A stretch of 64,000 bases of DNA from Vibrio neptunius (lineage in GTDB: Bacteria > Pseudomonadota > Gammaproteobacteria > Enterobacterales > Vibrionaceae). The DNA lies in the NCBI GenBank assembly GCA_019339365.1, contig CP079859.1, positions 1,922,001 to 1,986,000 of the forward strand, given 5' to 3'. The position numbers were made by a program, and so were the translations under genes. Shown piece after piece: positions 1 to 7,999 of the stretch. Below the pieces are notes generated by a model that saw only the letters and a list, made by a program, of their open reading frames with translations, had not been told where the DNA came from and made no database searches. The stretch's first letter is position 1, and each line of letters opens with the position of its first letter.

Positions 1-46
1 CAGGCAGAGAGAAAAACGAGACTGCCTGTTGTTAAGAATGTTATGT
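1..46 (+). repeat. Right part of an integron attC-like site cut by the window edge
   Basis: CAGGCAG at 1-7 is the inverted complement of CTGCCTG at 22-28, so the segment can fold as a hairpin. It ends in AAGAATGTTATGT (34-46), and nearly the same end (AAGAATGTTATGC) recurs at 957-969 and 3591-3603, each time just ahead of a small + strand gene. GTTATGT resembles the R' core of integron recombination sites. The left arm lies outside the window. Confidence 0.45.
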
Positions 47-59
47 GTAAGAGGTATTT

Positions 60-335
60 GTGAAATTTAGAGAAGACTATGGTGTATGGGTATGTCCCCA
101 TGTATTTAAAAAAACACGACCAATCTTGCTATCGGTTAGAGATTATGACGGTAGTTGGCAGTTTTTGTGTGGTTTAGAAGGGTGTGTTGAAAGTGGAGAG
201 CCTCACCATGTAGGAATAGGGCATCTCCTGTCCGAGGACTCCACGCTTGACGAACTTACAATTATGGAACCGGGGTCATATGCCGAACGTAAAAGCTTAA
301 AGTCGAAGTGGAGCTTTGGAAATTTAGAAGATTAA
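60..335 (+). CDS. Small hypothetical cassette protein
   Basis: This is a 91-residue protein starting with GTG, preceded by AAGAGG (49-54) at usable spacing. It carries no signal peptide or membrane segment. The middle contains WQFLCG, followed by an acidic stretch with HLLSEDSTLDEL and a YAERKS motif near the end. That layout is reminiscent of small proteins found beside DUF2185/Imm33-type immunity proteins, but I cannot assign a family with confidence. It sits between an attC-like boundary and a degenerate attC site, as expected for a single-gene integron cassette without its own promoter. Confidence 0.6.
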   Translation: MKFREDYGVWVCPHVFKKTRPILLSVRDYDGSWQFLCGLEGCVESGEPHHVGIGHLLSEDSTLDELTIMEPGSYAERKSLKSKWSFGNLED

Positions 336-463
336 ACACATTACAAGCTGCTTCAGACGGACTATCAACGCTCGGCGATTTTGGTTCTAGTTTGGTACAG
401 TGTTTACGGTGGTTTGTTTGAGTTCAGTGGTTGTGTTGCTAGCCACTTAGCAGGGCGCTGGCG
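336..463 (+). repeat. attC recombination site, V. parahaemolyticus-like type, degenerate
   Basis: The stretch starts at the stop codon of the preceding gene and has the recognisable order of vibrio attC sites: a TAA(A)CA-like left box, a CTATCAACGCTCGGCG block, TTTGGTT and GTTTGTTTGAGTT tracts, then GCCACTTAGCAGGGCGCT. Functional vibrio sites normally end GGGCGTTA; here the terminal GTTA is replaced (GCGCTGGCG), so the right core looks mutated. The site is about 128 bases, the usual length. A reading frame runs through it into the next gene, but that N-terminal stretch is translated attC and not protein. Confidence 0.7.
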
Positions 464-476
464 TCAGGAGGAAGAG

Positions 477-803
477 TTGGATAATCAGTTTAAAGATTTA
501 GCAAGCGAACATCCGAGAGCCGGTAGCAAACTAGGAATTGCACTCTCTACCTTAAGTCAGGTTCCGATTAATGGTATGAGAGTCGCTCCCGAAAATGGTA
601 CTAATGGTTGGTATATCTGGTGCGGTGAAGAGTTATCTTCAAACGCAGACTTCTTTGCCCCGCTACATGTTGAGCATATAGTTAAATACCTACCTCAAGT
701 GCAAGCTTATCTTGGTTTGCCTCCTGGCTACCGTTTCCTAATAGATAACAATGGCTACGAAGATATCTGGTATGACAGCAGCTTGTTGGAAGGAAACGCC
801 TAA
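477..803 (+). CDS. Imm33-like immunity protein in an integron cassette
   Basis: This cytoplasmic protein of about 108 residues contains GWYIWCGEE, FFAPLHVEH and a C-terminal LPPGYRFLID...YEDIWYD block, which I associate with Imm33/DUF2185-like immunity proteins of polymorphic toxin systems. The frame is open from 381, but residues before this start come from the attC site. I chose the TTG at 477 because AGGAGG (467-472) lies just upstream. No cognate toxin is visible, so it would be an orphan immunity gene. The stop codon overlaps the next attC-like repeat, as is typical for cassettes. The family call is from memory of motifs. Confidence 0.6.
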   Translation: MDNQFKDLASEHPRAGSKLGIALSTLSQVPINGMRVAPENGTNGWYIWCGEELSSNADFFAPLHVEHIVKYLPQVQAYLGLPPGYRFLIDNNGYEDIWYDSSLLEGNA

Positions 804-969
804 CACATATGAGCCTTCTACCTGTCAATAGGCAATAACATCCTGTTGGCTGCGCGAGCAGCCAATGCTCTTCGAACAACAAAGTTATCTACTTCGCTTT
901 GTCATTTCGGCCATCAAGCACGGATTGTTAAGGCGTCTGTCCTAATTGGATTTGCTTAAGAATGTTATG
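798..969 (+). repeat. attC-like structured repeat, copy 1
   Basis: It begins GCCTAACACATATGAG, with the TAA being the stop codon of the Imm33-like gene, and ends AAGAATGTTATGC. Three successive stem-loops are visible: ACCTGTCAATAGGC (weak), TTGGCTGC-GCGA-GCAGCCAA (perfect 8 bp stem) and ACAAAG...CTTTGT. The outer ends GCCTAAC and GTTATGC can pair with one mismatch, like R''/R' boxes. Copies 2-4 lie at 2298, 3157 and 3989. Confidence 0.6.
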
Positions 970-1037
970 CTCAGAACTGGTTGCCATAGATGCAGTTAGT
1001 TGTATATTTGAGGGGGCGTTTACTCTAAGGATTTGAC

Positions 1038-1457
1038 ATGGATATCTTCGAACATATTAAAAGACACTCTGCATGGTTTATCATCCCATTCACTTGGATA
1101 GCTTATTATATGGACTTTGGCGTAAGTCATGTTAGTGGCGACGAGGGTAGCCAATCCTTCTTGTTTATATCTGAAAGTATAGTTTTTGGTGTGCAGACTG
1201 TCGGTACAATGTTGATGGTTGCTTTTGCTCTTGTATTGTCTTACGCCTTGCTCTGCTATCTCGCAACATATTTCCAAGACAACTTACTTTTTATCATTAT
1301 ATCAATAATATGCCTTTGCTTTGGTATGCTAGGTTTGTTCAAAGAAATCGATGGCATTCCATTTAGAGATATTAATCTGCTTTGGCATTTATCGAGCTTA
1401 TCTATTGGTGTTTGGTTAGTGCATGTAATTAGTGTCCCTGCTCTTAATGAAGCATAA
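1038..1457 (+). CDS. Hypothetical integral membrane protein (cassette)
   Basis: The protein has 139 residues and about four hydrophobic segments: near residues 12-28, 44-60, 62-98 (probably two spans) and 112-135. No known motif is recognised. The start ATG at 1038 follows TCTAAGGATTTGAC, with AAGGA as ribosome binding site. It lies directly behind attC-like copy 1 and ends in GCATAAC, an R''-like box (1451-1457), so it is an integron cassette. The AT-rich base composition matches the neighbouring cassettes and differs from the core genes to the right. Its function is unknown. Confidence 0.7.
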   Translation: MDIFEHIKRHSAWFIIPFTWIAYYMDFGVSHVSGDEGSQSFLFISESIVFGVQTVGTMLMVAFALVLSYALLCYLATYFQDNLLFIIISIICLCFGMLGLFKEIDGIPFRDINLLWHLSSLSIGVWLVHVISVPALNEA

Positions 1458-1510
1458 CAAGGCCATCAAGGTTATGGTACTAATCTCGGGGAAAGGTCAT
1501 CACTAGACAC

Positions 1511-1587
1511 TCAGGCTCAGCCAAGGTGTAAGCAACTTTGCTGTTCGTTTATGGGTGCGCACCAAAGTCTTTTGGTGTGTGTCCTGA
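1511..1587. repeat. 77-bp repeat, copy A
   Basis: The 77 bases starting TCAGGCTCAGCCAAGG and ending GTGTGTCCTGA are identical to 3422-3498. Inside is the palindrome GGTGCGCACC. The terminal 21 bases match 8010-8030, inside an IS4-family transposase fragment, at 20 of 21 positions, so the repeat probably derives from such an element. Both copies have TCACTAGACAC shortly upstream, directly adjacent here and about 65 bases away in the other copy. Confidence 0.7.
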
Positions 1588-1723
1588 TTTTAATTCGAAA
1601 TATAAGTAAGATCAGAATTAAGAACGAGTAAGGAAGAAATCCTACAGGCTCGTTACGTTTTTTGGTGAGATTGGTAGTATGATATACTTGAATTTGTTGT
1701 TTTAGTTTTAGAGGGGAAAGCAG

Positions 1724-1894
1724 ATGAATAAGAAAGTTGAGTCTTATGGTGTAGGCGCTGTTGAAAGACCTAGGGTTAAAGCTACGAAAAAGCTCGATTT
1801 GTCAGGTGTCTATGGTCAGCAGATTGTTAAGTCAGAGTCCAAGTTAGCATTGAGAACTCATCGAAAAACGTTTGAAAAACTGGCTCATATGTAA
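1724..1894 (+). CDS. Antitoxin-like small protein paired with doc
   Basis: This 56-residue, basic protein has a well-placed GAGGGG ribosome binding site (1711-1716) before ATG 1724. It contains VERPRVKATKKLDLSG and has no membrane segment. Its stop overlaps the start of a Doc-family toxin gene (TAATG at 1892-1896), the translational coupling usual in type II toxin-antitoxin operons; hence the antitoxin assignment. It has no classical Phd signature that I can point to. A promoter may lie in AT-rich 1675-1710. Chromosomal integrons of vibrios commonly carry such modules, where they are thought to stabilise the array. Confidence 0.65.
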   Translation: MNKKVESYGVGAVERPRVKATKKLDLSGVYGQQIVKSESKLALRTHRKTFEKLAHM

Positions 1895-2294
1895 TGGACA
1901 TTATTTGCTTTCCATTCGAGAGAGTCATAGAAATCAATACATTCATACTAGATACTGAGCCTGGTATGAATGGAGCTGTCGATATTCCTAAATGTAGGGA
2001 GCTTTAGGGAGGATAGATAATGCTATTGTTTACGATGGTTTGGATGATATTTTTGAGATTGCAGCAAAATATACAGCTAGTATTGCGGTAGCTCATGCAC
2101 TTCCGGATGCAAATAAACGAACTGGCTTAATGGTAGCTCTTGAGTACTTGTCTTTAAATGACTTTGAGTTGACAAGTGATAACGATTTGTTGGCTGATGC
2201 AGTTCGAGACCTAGTGCTTGCTGAAATATCGGAAACCGATTTTGCAGATATTTTGTATGCTCAATATGCACAAGAAAACAACCTCGTAGACTAA
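1894..2294 (+). pseudogene. doc: Doc-family (Fic-fold) toxin, frameshifted
   Basis: The first part (1894-1992) encodes about 33 residues of a Doc N-terminus ending VDIPK. The frame then hits TAG at 2005. Skipping back one base around 1993-1997 restores GALGRIDNAIVYDGL and continues to 2294. The second part carries the Fic/Doc signature HALPDANKRTGL, in which the His and the NKR are catalytic and nucleotide-binding in the family. Doc toxins phosphorylate elongation factor Tu. Unlike the other frameshifts in this window, the break (TGTAG in place of an expected six bases) is not in a homopolymer, so genuine inactivation of the toxin is plausible. Confidence 0.75.
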
Positions 2295-2297
2295 ACA

Positions 2298-2450
2298 TAA
2301 CACATATGACCCTTCTGCCTGTCAATAGGCAATAACATCCTGTTGGCTGCGCGAGCAGCCAATGCTCTTCGAACAACAAAGTTATCTACTTCGCTTTGTC
2401 ATTTCGGCCATCAAGCACGGATTGTTAAGGTGTCTGTCCCAATTGGATTT
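2298..2450 (+). repeat. attC-like structured repeat, copy 2
   Basis: It begins TAACACATATGACCC four bases after the doc stop codon and runs to GGTGTCTGTCCCAATTGGATTT. The perfect stem TTGGCTGC/GCAGCCAA with loop GCGA is present. The distal AAGAATGTTATGC end seen in copy 1 is missing, so this copy joins directly to unrelated sequence after GGATTT. Confidence 0.6.
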
Positions 2451-2452
2451 AT

Positions 2453-2623
2453 AGGGAATTAACGGAACCTTTATCGCAAACAGTAGAAGATATGCGCTCA
2501 ACTCAAGGATCAGAAAGTTTTAAAGGGCACTATCAAAAATTTATGTCTATGTTAGCTGATCATATGCAGGTTTTGGGTCCAGTAGTTGCGCCATTTTTAC
2601 CAGCACTCGCATCAGTGGCATAG
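2453..2623 (+). pseudogene. 5'-truncated hypothetical protein fragment
   Basis: An open frame of 56 codons starts at the repeat edge with RELTEPLSQTVEDM and ends LPALASVA at the TAG at 2621-2623. No start codon with a ribosome binding site is seen; an internal ATG at 2492 lacks one. It looks like the C-terminal end of a longer gene whose front was lost when attC-like copy 2 became joined here. It is followed by GCCTTAACAAGGCAATCAAGG, another R''-like boundary. The family is unknown. Confidence 0.35.
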
Positions 2624-2712
2624 TGCCTTAACAAGGCAATCAAGGTGACCCGCGTAGTTGACTCGATCTAGTGGACATCTTCAATACTAATTGGAGGTTA
2701 CCAGGATTATTG

Positions 2713-2735
2713 AGGTGTCTGTCCCAATTGGATTT
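2713..2735 (+). repeat. Partial attC-like repeat end
   Basis: AGGTGTCTGTCCCAATTGGATTT is identical to the distal end of repeat copies 2 and 4, but the hairpin-forming left part is absent. It marks a cassette boundary upstream of the 2803 gene. The preceding 90 bases (2624-2712) begin with CCTTAACAAGGCAATCAAGG, an R''-like start of a different attC variant. Confidence 0.5.
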
Positions 2736-2802
2736 GAACCCACGAAATTGGAGACTAGCACCTCATGGGGGGCATTATGTCTATATTCCTAAGGTGATAA
2801 AT

Positions 2803-3159
2803 ATGAAAAATATCGATGAATTTGGTCAGTTGATATCTAAAAGTTTACGAGACCAAGCCTTGGAAAGGTGCTTGGATATCATAGAACGAAAAGTGAAATC
2901 TCAAGAATGTATAGAAATCAACGACAGCTTATCTAGCTTAACGGATGAGCAAATCTCCGTCGTAAAGCGGCTAGTAACTAGCTGCGTTGATACTGGTATT
3001 CATGATTTTCTTTATACTCTTGGTGAGAAACAAGACGAACTGTCTGTATCAATAAATGGCAAAGCTATAGCCAAAGAGTCAGATGGGTTAAATGGTGAGT
3101 TATTCTCTGACGACGGTTGGTTTGCTAAATACAGTAAATATGGTGAGTCTGGAATATAA
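2803..3159 (+). CDS. Hypothetical cassette protein
   Basis: This soluble protein has 118 residues. ATG 2803 is preceded by AAGGTG (2791-2796). The frame is open further upstream, but that part translates attC-like repeat sequence. It is largely helical and acidic, with SLTDEQISVVKRLV and a conserved-looking VDTGIHDFLYTL segment; the latter recalls DUF6547-type proteins, a weak impression only. The stop codon is formed by the TAAC that opens repeat copy 3, the usual cassette architecture. Function is unknown and no partner gene is evident. Confidence 0.6.
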   Translation: MKNIDEFGQLISKSLRDQALERCLDIIERKVKSQECIEINDSLSSLTDEQISVVKRLVTSCVDTGIHDFLYTLGEKQDELSVSINGKAIAKESDGLNGELFSDDGWFAKYSKYGESGI

Positions 3160-3279
3160 CACATATGAGCCTTCTGCCTGTCAATAGGCAATAACATCCT
3201 GTTGGCTGCGTGAGCAGCCAATGCTCTTCGAACAACAAAGTTATCTACTTCGCTTTGTCATTTCGGTCATTAAGCATGG
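3157..3279 (+). repeat. attC-like structured repeat, copy 3
   Basis: It starts TAACACATATGAGCC on the stop codon of the previous gene and includes the hairpin TTGGCTGC-GTGA-GCAGCCAA. The loop differs from copies 1 and 2 (GCGA) and 4 (CCGA) while the stem is unchanged, which suggests that the stem is conserved. Identity to the other copies stops after TTAAGCATGG. Confidence 0.6.
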
Positions 3280-3421
3280 CTTACGACAAACACATATTGA
3301 GGATCTCTTATTGCGGTCTCGCCGCTGCCTATGACTTGTCATAGGGTCACTAGACACTTATCGGTTAACCTCAGCAGGCGCTATTCAAAAAAATGGTTAA
3401 ACAGTTGTTTTCCAGTTATCT

Positions 3422-3498
3422 TCAGGCTCAGCCAAGGTGTAAGCAACTTTGCTGTTCGTTTATGGGTGCGCACCAAAGTCTTTTGGTGTGTGTCCTGA
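3422..3498. repeat. 77-bp repeat, copy B
   Basis: It is identical over 77 bases to 1511-1587. It lies in a 470-base stretch without a gene (3160-3631) that holds repeat copy 3, this element and, at 3591-3603, the cassette-end motif AAGAATGTTATGC. It probably derives from an IS4-family element. Confidence 0.7.
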
Positions 3499-3631
3499 AT
3501 TCATCAGATTAATGTACAAAACTGGGCACTCACTATACGGTGATGCATCGTTCAGAAAAGATATGAGAATCACTTAACCGCGCACATAATAAGAATGTTA
3601 TGCGCTAGCGTATTTAAATATCGAGGGATTT

Positions 3632-3991
3632 ATGGGTAATGAACTTCCAAAAGCGATGGTATTGAAAACAATAGATGGTAGACATGTGGGTTTCATGTTG
3701 TTATCTCCCAATTCAGGCGAATCAGGAGAGTGTGTTTTCAGCTTATCTGCGTCATCTTCAGAGGCAATCGATAGCAATTTAGGGCTCGTTCTATCTGAGC
3801 TTAAAGTTTCTGGTGAGCATAAATACGTAGTGGAAACCATAAAAGATGGGTACTTAATTAATATTTCACCAATAGGCCTACCTAATGTTCAAGTTCAGCT
3901 TAATCATCAGTTATACGGAGATATAGTTACTGATATTGAAGGCCGAGTCGCTTGTATTGGAACAGCTGAAGTGGTGGGGCAAAGCGCCTAA
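3632..3991 (+). CDS. Hypothetical cassette protein
   Basis: The protein has 119 residues. ATG 3632 follows GAGGG (3622-3626), and the cassette-start motif AAGAATGTTATGC ends 28 bases upstream. The sequence is mostly predicted strand, with GDIVTDIEGRVACIGTAEVVG at the end, and there is no signal peptide or membrane span. The stop codon overlaps the GCCTAAC that opens repeat copy 4. I recognise no family. The position makes it a mobile integron cassette that relies on external transcription. Confidence 0.6.
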   Translation: MGNELPKAMVLKTIDGRHVGFMLLSPNSGESGECVFSLSASSSEAIDSNLGLVLSELKVSGEHKYVVETIKDGYLINISPIGLPNVQVQLNHQLYGDIVTDIEGRVACIGTAEVVGQSA

Positions 3992-4141
3992 CACATATGA
4001 GTCTTCTGCCTGTCAATAGGCAATAACATCCTGTTGGCTGCCCGAGCAGCCAATGCTCTTCGAACAACAAAGTTATCCACTTCGCTTTGTCATTTTGGTC
4101 ATTAAGCACGGATTTTTAAGGTGTCTGTCCCAATTGGATTT
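3989..4141 (+). repeat. attC-like structured repeat, copy 4
   Basis: It opens GCCTAACACATATGAG (core box at 3986-3992) and ends GGTGTCTGTCCCAATTGGATTTT. The hairpin is TTGGCTGC-CCGA-GCAGCCAA. The right junction leads into unrelated sequence (4142 onwards), which looks like non-cassette DNA. Confidence 0.6.
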
Positions 4142-4657
4142 TGCAAAAAGCCCTAAATCGTTCGTCACATCTTTGGTAAGCTTTACTTTCTTGGTCGGGT
4201 ATCTCTTCTCTGCCTCAAACAATAGAAGCCGTTTTCTGTGACGGGCTTTTCTAAACCTCATCCTTTACTCGACACATTGTTAACACACCTCTTTACAAGA
4301 TACTGATTTTTGACCAGTTAATCGGCCTACACGCTGAAACCGTTGACTCTTCTGAACCCCAGCGATATCCTGCAAAAGCACTGGCAAAATCCGGTGCCGG
4401 GATTGATACCCCGTTGAACATTCTACGCATAGTAGCTAACTGAACTGTTGGCTTTCGCTATGTGTGCTTCGGCGCACCCGTCGAAATTCGAATTGCTTAG
4501 TTATTGCGCAATTCGATTCGGTATTACGGTGAGCTGGGCGAGGCAGCTTCGGCTGGCCGTTTCGAATGTTCCGGTAGTATCAACCTTGTTCAGTTCACCA
4601 CCCTTTGTTATGGGGTCTCTGTGTGGTGATGGAAATGTTTTCCTGTTGGAGGTTACC
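4142..4657. other. 515-base stretch without a clear gene; structured leader
   Basis: There is no convincing coding capacity. The right half can form three close hairpins: GTGTGC-TTCG-GCGCAC (4462-4477), CGAATTGC...GCAATTCG (4489-4515) and CAGC-TTCG-GCTG (4544-4555). Two have TTCG tetraloops. All lie 100-200 bases upstream of the gene at 4658 and on its coding strand, so they could form a 5' leader RNA. The composition is less AT-rich than the cassettes on either side. Confidence 0.4.
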
Positions 4658-5152
4658 ATGCCAAAACTCACAGACGAGCACGTTCTGAAGGTTCTCAACT
4701 CTATTTGCTATCGCATTCACACCGAGCCGGAATCGATTCGCTCCCATATGCGTGATTTATCGACGCTGCTCAATGGGCCCGACCCTAAACAAACGTCCAA
4801 ATATAGCTGGCTTGAAGCGATTATTAGACAAGCGCAACTCAATCGCTTTACTGAGCATTGCTCCCCATCTCGTGACACCCCCGATCTCTGTTTAGTTAAG
4901 ATGCAGAACCAAAATGCCTATAATTTATGTTTTACCCAAGACGTTGACCAATGTATTTGTCGTTTACAGTCTTTGTGTGCACAGCCGATCGAGCTGGTGG
5001 CGCATGGGAAGGCGAAACTCAGCCCAGACGCACTGCTTGAGGTACTGTCTGAACCGCAGATCCAGAAGAACCGCTGGTTTCCGCTATCTGATAGTCAGCG
5101 AGACGGCATCGTGAAAACGCTTAAGGCAGAGCAAACTCTCACCTCGCGTTAA
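4658..5152 (+). CDS. Hypothetical protein, non-cassette-like
   Basis: The protein has 164 residues. ATG 4658 is preceded by TTGGAGG (4646-4652), a strong site; the open frame extends upstream to 4448 but that part lacks coding character. It contains LTDEHVLKVLNSICYRI, an acidic/polar middle and LSPDALLEVLSEPQIQKNRWFPL, with several Cys residues scattered. No signal peptide or transmembrane segment is seen. I do not recognise the family. It has its own structured leader and a downstream hairpin terminator, so it behaves like an independent transcription unit inserted in the array. Confidence 0.55.
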   Translation: MPKLTDEHVLKVLNSICYRIHTEPESIRSHMRDLSTLLNGPDPKQTSKYSWLEAIIRQAQLNRFTEHCSPSRDTPDLCLVKMQNQNAYNLCFTQDVDQCICRLQSLCAQPIELVAHGKAKLSPDALLEVLSEPQIQKNRWFPLSDSQRDGIVKTLKAEQTLTSR

Positions 5153-5365
5153 CTGGCTATCAACGAGCAGGTCTGATATTACAGAGGTTTGGAGTTGAGT
5201 GTTCGCTCTAAGCTTTTGGGGTGTTCATTTATACCGTTTATTGGGGTTAGACTCGGTTTGAGTATGAAAAGTGGCTTGTTTTGTTGAGAGTTCAGTCTTG
5301 TTTAGCTGTTGAAGGGTTTTATAAGTTATTGTTAGCCATAGGATTAGCGCAATTCTTGCCAAGAT

Positions 5366-5384
5366 AACGCGCTCGCGCGTTTTT
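5366..5384 (+). terminator. Rho-independent terminator
   Basis: AACGCGC-TC-GCGCGTT followed directly by TTT. It lies 210 bases after the 4658 gene. The intervening 5153-5365 holds nothing recognisable. Confidence 0.5.
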
Positions 5385-5472
5385 ATGTGATGGAAGAGTG
5401 TGCAACATTGTGCGCATTAGATGGTTTTTAATGAGTTATGGTAATTTGATTAAAAGTCAGGTGGACAGAAAA

Positions 5473-6708
<1,236 letters not shown>

Positions 6709-6761
6709 AAAATTAGACTGTCTGTCATTAAGAAAATTAGGCGAATAATTTGGAGTTTTCA

Positions 6762-7763
6762 GTGACAAAATCATATGTAGCATTCTATCCATCAAAGCCT
6801 TACTGGGCTATCGCTCCTCTTAATGTCGATGAATCTCAGACACAGGCTAGTTTTACAGAGCTAATGAGTGAAATTGTTTTTGAGCATCAACATGAAAAGT
6901 TTGAGTTAGCAATCTGTCGCGATGGACGAATCATGCTCAGTTTGAAAGATGCTAGCAGATCTTTAGACCTGAATCTTGAAGAGACGATAGACCGTTGGGG
7001 TCTTTATCTTAGTTATCTAAACGCTTTTTATTTGGTGTTAGACTCGGCAATCATTCTGACTTCTCGTATTGCAATATTTTCTCTTCATGAGGTAACTAGT
7101 CGTGATGCTTTTTCTATGACGGTTGAAGGAAGTCGTGTTAAAGGCGAGAACATTTCCACTGAAAGTATAGCTTCGACATATCAAATGGCTAGGTACTTAT
7201 CCAGTTATAGACGGGACATTCCATTAAGCATCGATAATAGAATTTTAGCTAGAGGAATCGTTAGTGCCGAGGCTCTGAAACTAGCTGTTTGTAATTTTGA
7301 GTTGTTATTTTCATTTCCAGGTATGGAGAAATCAATAGCATCTATCTCGAAAAGCATAAGCGAATATAAGATTGGTAATTATGATACATCAATCGTCTTA
7401 GCTTGGTTCTGTATCGAACGCCTATTATCGAAAAAGTGGGTGGAGTATTTAATTTCATTTAACCAAATCGGAGAAGAAAGTAAGCGAGTTAACTCAGAAA
7501 GATTAAAGAAACTGACGGATCGAGACTATACGATTAGCATTATCATCAATATGCTTGAACTAGGAGGCGTGCTTCCGTTTGCATTGTATAAAAAACTTGA
7601 AAAAATTCGTGTTGCTAGGAACAAAATAGCGCACTCAGATCTAAAGTATAAGCCCAATGCTGAAGACTCATCATTAGCAATCAATATAGCTTTAGAGCTC
7701 GTTGAACTTTTCCATAAGCTAGGGTTAAAACCTAGTTTGTCATTACAGGTTTCTGGTATATGA
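6762..7763 (+). CDS. HEPN-motif protein in an integron cassette
   Basis: The protein has 333 residues and is soluble. GTG 6762 is chosen because GGAG (6752-6755) lies six bases before it. The C-terminal third is helical and contains RNKIAH (residues 286-291), which fits the R-N-x3-H catalytic motif of HEPN ribonucleases, preceded by YDTSIVLAWFCIERLL, the type of helix seen in Apea-like HEPN domains. The N-terminal half is unassigned. HEPN proteins often act as RNases in toxin-antitoxin, abortive infection or other defence systems; that role is inference here. The upstream TTAAGAAAATTAGGCG resembles a cassette boundary, and the IS3 element landed just ahead of it. Confidence 0.6.
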   Translation: MTKSYVAFYPSKPYWAIAPLNVDESQTQASFTELMSEIVFEHQHEKFELAICRDGRIMLSLKDASRSLDLNLEETIDRWGLYLSYLNAFYLVLDSAIILTSRIAIFSLHEVTSRDAFSMTVEGSRVKGENISTESIASTYQMARYLSSYRRDIPLSIDNRILARGIVSAEALKLAVCNFELLFSFPGMEKSIASISKSISEYKIGNYDTSIVLAWFCIERLLSKKWVEYLISFNQIGEESKRVNSERLKKLTDRDYTISIIINMLELGGVLPFALYKKLEKIRVARNKIAHSDLKYKPNAEDSSLAINIALELVELFHKLGLKPSLSLQVSGI

Positions 7764-7776
7764 GTCGCTTAACAAG

Positions 7777-7985
7777 ATGAAATCCACGATCATTGGTATT
7801 GACCTAGCCACTAAGGCTATCCAAGTATGTGTTTATTTAAACTCAAAGGTGCTTTCCAATAAAGAACTGACACCTCAGCAGTTTAGTGAGTTGTTGCGTC
7901 AACAGTCTCCATGTGTCGTGGTATTGGAATCTTGTAGTAGCTCTAACTACTGAGCTCAATATTGTCGAACGATGGGCCATGTATT
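7777..7985 (+). pseudogene. IS110-family transposase N-terminal fragment
   Basis: It starts MKSTIIGIDLATKAIQV, the DEDD-type N-terminus of IS110/IS1111 transposases (first catalytic Asp in GID), and continues to LESCSSSNY. The next codon is TGA where the family has Trp (SSNYWAQ); the frame then resumes AQYCRTMGH before homology ends at about 7985. It is therefore truncated at the C-terminus and interrupted by a stop. It begins only seven bases after a TAACAAG core-like box that closes the HEPN cassette. Confidence 0.7.
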
Positions 7986-7999
7986 AGTCACTAAGGCGG

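Noticed and set aside
381..476. N-terminal extension of the Imm33-like protein
   Set aside because: These bases are the attC site; the extension matches attC nucleotide structure and not protein conservation.
1..4141. Repeated units considered as a CRISPR array
   Set aside because: Units are over 120 bases, unevenly spaced, and separated by genes; CRISPR repeats are short and regular, and no cas genes are present.
4073..4261. Minus-strand open frame across repeat copy 4
   Set aside because: It runs into the attC-like repeat, has no ribosome binding site, and its composition (RKARHRKRLLLF) looks like chance.
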